NCBI GenBank assembly: GCA_002694945.1
Contig: NZNP01000008.1
Location: 10,334 to 16,242 of the forward strand
Reading direction: 5' to 3'
From: Gammaproteobacteria bacterium
GTDB lineage: Bacteria > Pseudomonadota > Gammaproteobacteria > Pseudomonadales > Azotimanducaceae
Length of the DNA: 5,909 bases
Below are positions 5,387-5,909 of this stretch, piece by piece. The notes beneath the pieces were generated by a model that was not told the origin of the DNA, did no database searches, and saw nothing but the letters and a program-made list of their open reading frames with translations. How positions within the stretch are numbered: the stretch's first letter is position 1; each line of letters opens with the position of its first letter. Position numbers and translations under genes: made by a program.

Positions 5387-5909
5387 AGATAAAACCGGTA
5401 TAGCCTGCTTCGGCGACTTCATCACATTTTTGCTTATAGCGCGGCGCACCACCCGCATAGGCAAGAAACGTCCGCTTCTTTTCAGGAAGATTTTGGTTCA
5501 CGTTCATAAACCAGGAGTCAGTTGTCGGGATGAGAGTCATGGAAACCATTTCTTCGGAATGTTCGACCCAGGATGCCGCGGCCTCTGATGCTGCCTCAAC
5601 AGTTTCGAGCCCCTCTTTATACATAAACGCGAGCAAATCACTAACCCATTCGACATTCTGTTCTATGCACCGAGGAATATTGCAAAAAGTAGACGCATTA
5701 TGCGGGCCAACTAGCGTGAGCAGGTTGGGAAATCCAGGTGCCTGGATTCCTAGGTATGTAATGGGGCCCTCCGCCCAGTAATCCTTCAAATTAACACCAT
5801 CCCTTCCAAGGATGTCCATGTTTCTGAAAGAACCCACGATAGCGTCGAAACCCGTTGCGTAAATGATGATATCAAACTCAAAATCCTCCGCAGTCGTTTC
5901 AATCCCCTT
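5379..5909 (-). CDS. Flavin-dependent Baeyer-Villiger-type monooxygenase, C-terminal part (5' end outside window)
   Basis: The minus-strand frame is open from the right edge of the window to the TGA at 5381-5379, giving 176 visible residues. Near the visible start is FDIIIYATGFDAIVGSF (12-28), the ATGFD motif in which class B flavoprotein monooxygenases close the FAD/NADPH domains. It is followed by LKDYWAEGPITYLGI, APGFPNLLTLVGPHN and a C-terminus with KKRTFLAYAGGAPRYKQKC and DEVAEAGYTGF. This arrangement is that of Baeyer-Villiger monooxygenases such as the cyclohexanone, phenylacetone and steroid monooxygenase group, which insert oxygen next to a ketone using NADPH and O2. The fingerprint motif and the first Rossmann glycines lie outside the window, so Baeyer-Villiger versus N- or S-oxygenating activity cannot be decided. 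It is transcribed toward the DUF1080 gene, 88 bases away, and its stop lies in an inverted repeat. Confidence 0.92.
   Translation of the reverse strand, partial: KGIETTAEDFEFDIIIYATGFDAIVGSFRNMDILGRDGVNLKDYWAEGPITYLGIQAPGFPNLLTLVGPHNASTFCNIPRCIEQNVEWVSDLLAFMYKEGLETVEAASEAAASWVEHSEEMVSMTLIPTTDSWFMNVNQNLPEKKRTFLAYAGGAPRYKQKCDEVAEAGYTGFIFS

Noticed and set aside
5530..5781. Plus-strand 83-codon open frame inside the monooxygenase
   Set aside because: It is antisense to a strongly recognisable flavoprotein monooxygenase frame and has no family features.
1..5909. tRNA, rRNA, CRISPR, insertion-sequence or integrase signatures
   Set aside because: No cloverleaf-like segments, regularly spaced repeats, transposase-like frames or terminal inverted repeats with target duplications were seen on either strand.

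Overview
The window looks like a bacterial accessory catabolic region. It is close to half G+C by eye, densely packed, and has no gap over about 90 bases between genes. Nothing in it is long enough or conserved enough to fix the organism. The mix of genes is typical of lipid-, steroid- or terpenoid-degrading Proteobacteria (a marine-type gammaproteobacterium is my best guess), and related sets occur in Actinobacteria. The mix comprises a thiolase-like protein with an extra C-terminal domain, an acyl-CoA dehydrogenase, an SDR dehydrogenase, a SnoaL/NTF2-fold protein, a VOC protein, a Baeyer-Villiger-type monooxygenase and a DUF1080 protein. This taxonomic call is an inference.

Layout: (1) 1-584, plus strand, is the 3' end of a thiolase-like acetyl-CoA acetyltransferase cut by the window edge. 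(2) 568-1008, minus strand, is a small membrane-anchored protein resembling the deazaflavin/FMN split-barrel family; its stop overlaps the end of gene 1. (3) 1078-3543, plus strand, is a tight three-gene operon: acyl-CoA dehydrogenase, SDR oxidoreductase, SnoaL-like protein. (4) 3569-4093, minus strand, is a VOC (glyoxalase/extradiol dioxygenase fold) protein. (5) 4173-4679, plus strand, is a small polytopic membrane protein with an HExxH motif. (6) 4664-5290, minus strand, is an exported DUF1080 (3-keto-disaccharide hydrolase-like) protein that overlaps gene 5 tail to tail. (7) 5379-5909, minus strand, is the C-terminal part of a flavin-dependent Baeyer-Villiger-type monooxygenase that runs off the right edge.

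How the genes may work together: the 1078-3543 operon has the right chemistry for a short beta-oxidation-like module, with FAD-dependent dehydrogenation of an acyl-CoA, possible hydration/dehydration or isomerisation by the NTF2-fold protein, and NAD(P)-dependent dehydrogenation by the SDR. The thiolase-like protein could supply a C-C bond cleavage step. The monooxygenase and the VOC protein suggest oxygenation of a cyclic ketone or aromatic/terpenoid substrate upstream of that module. The substrate cannot be read from the sequence.

There are no RNA genes, CRISPR arrays, transposases or attachment sites that I can support. The least explained items are the HExxH membrane protein, an 11-bp-stem inverted repeat that contains the monooxygenase stop codon, and two convergent gene pairs whose coding ends overlap by 16-17 bases. 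I do not see convincing evidence of a wholly new multi-gene system.
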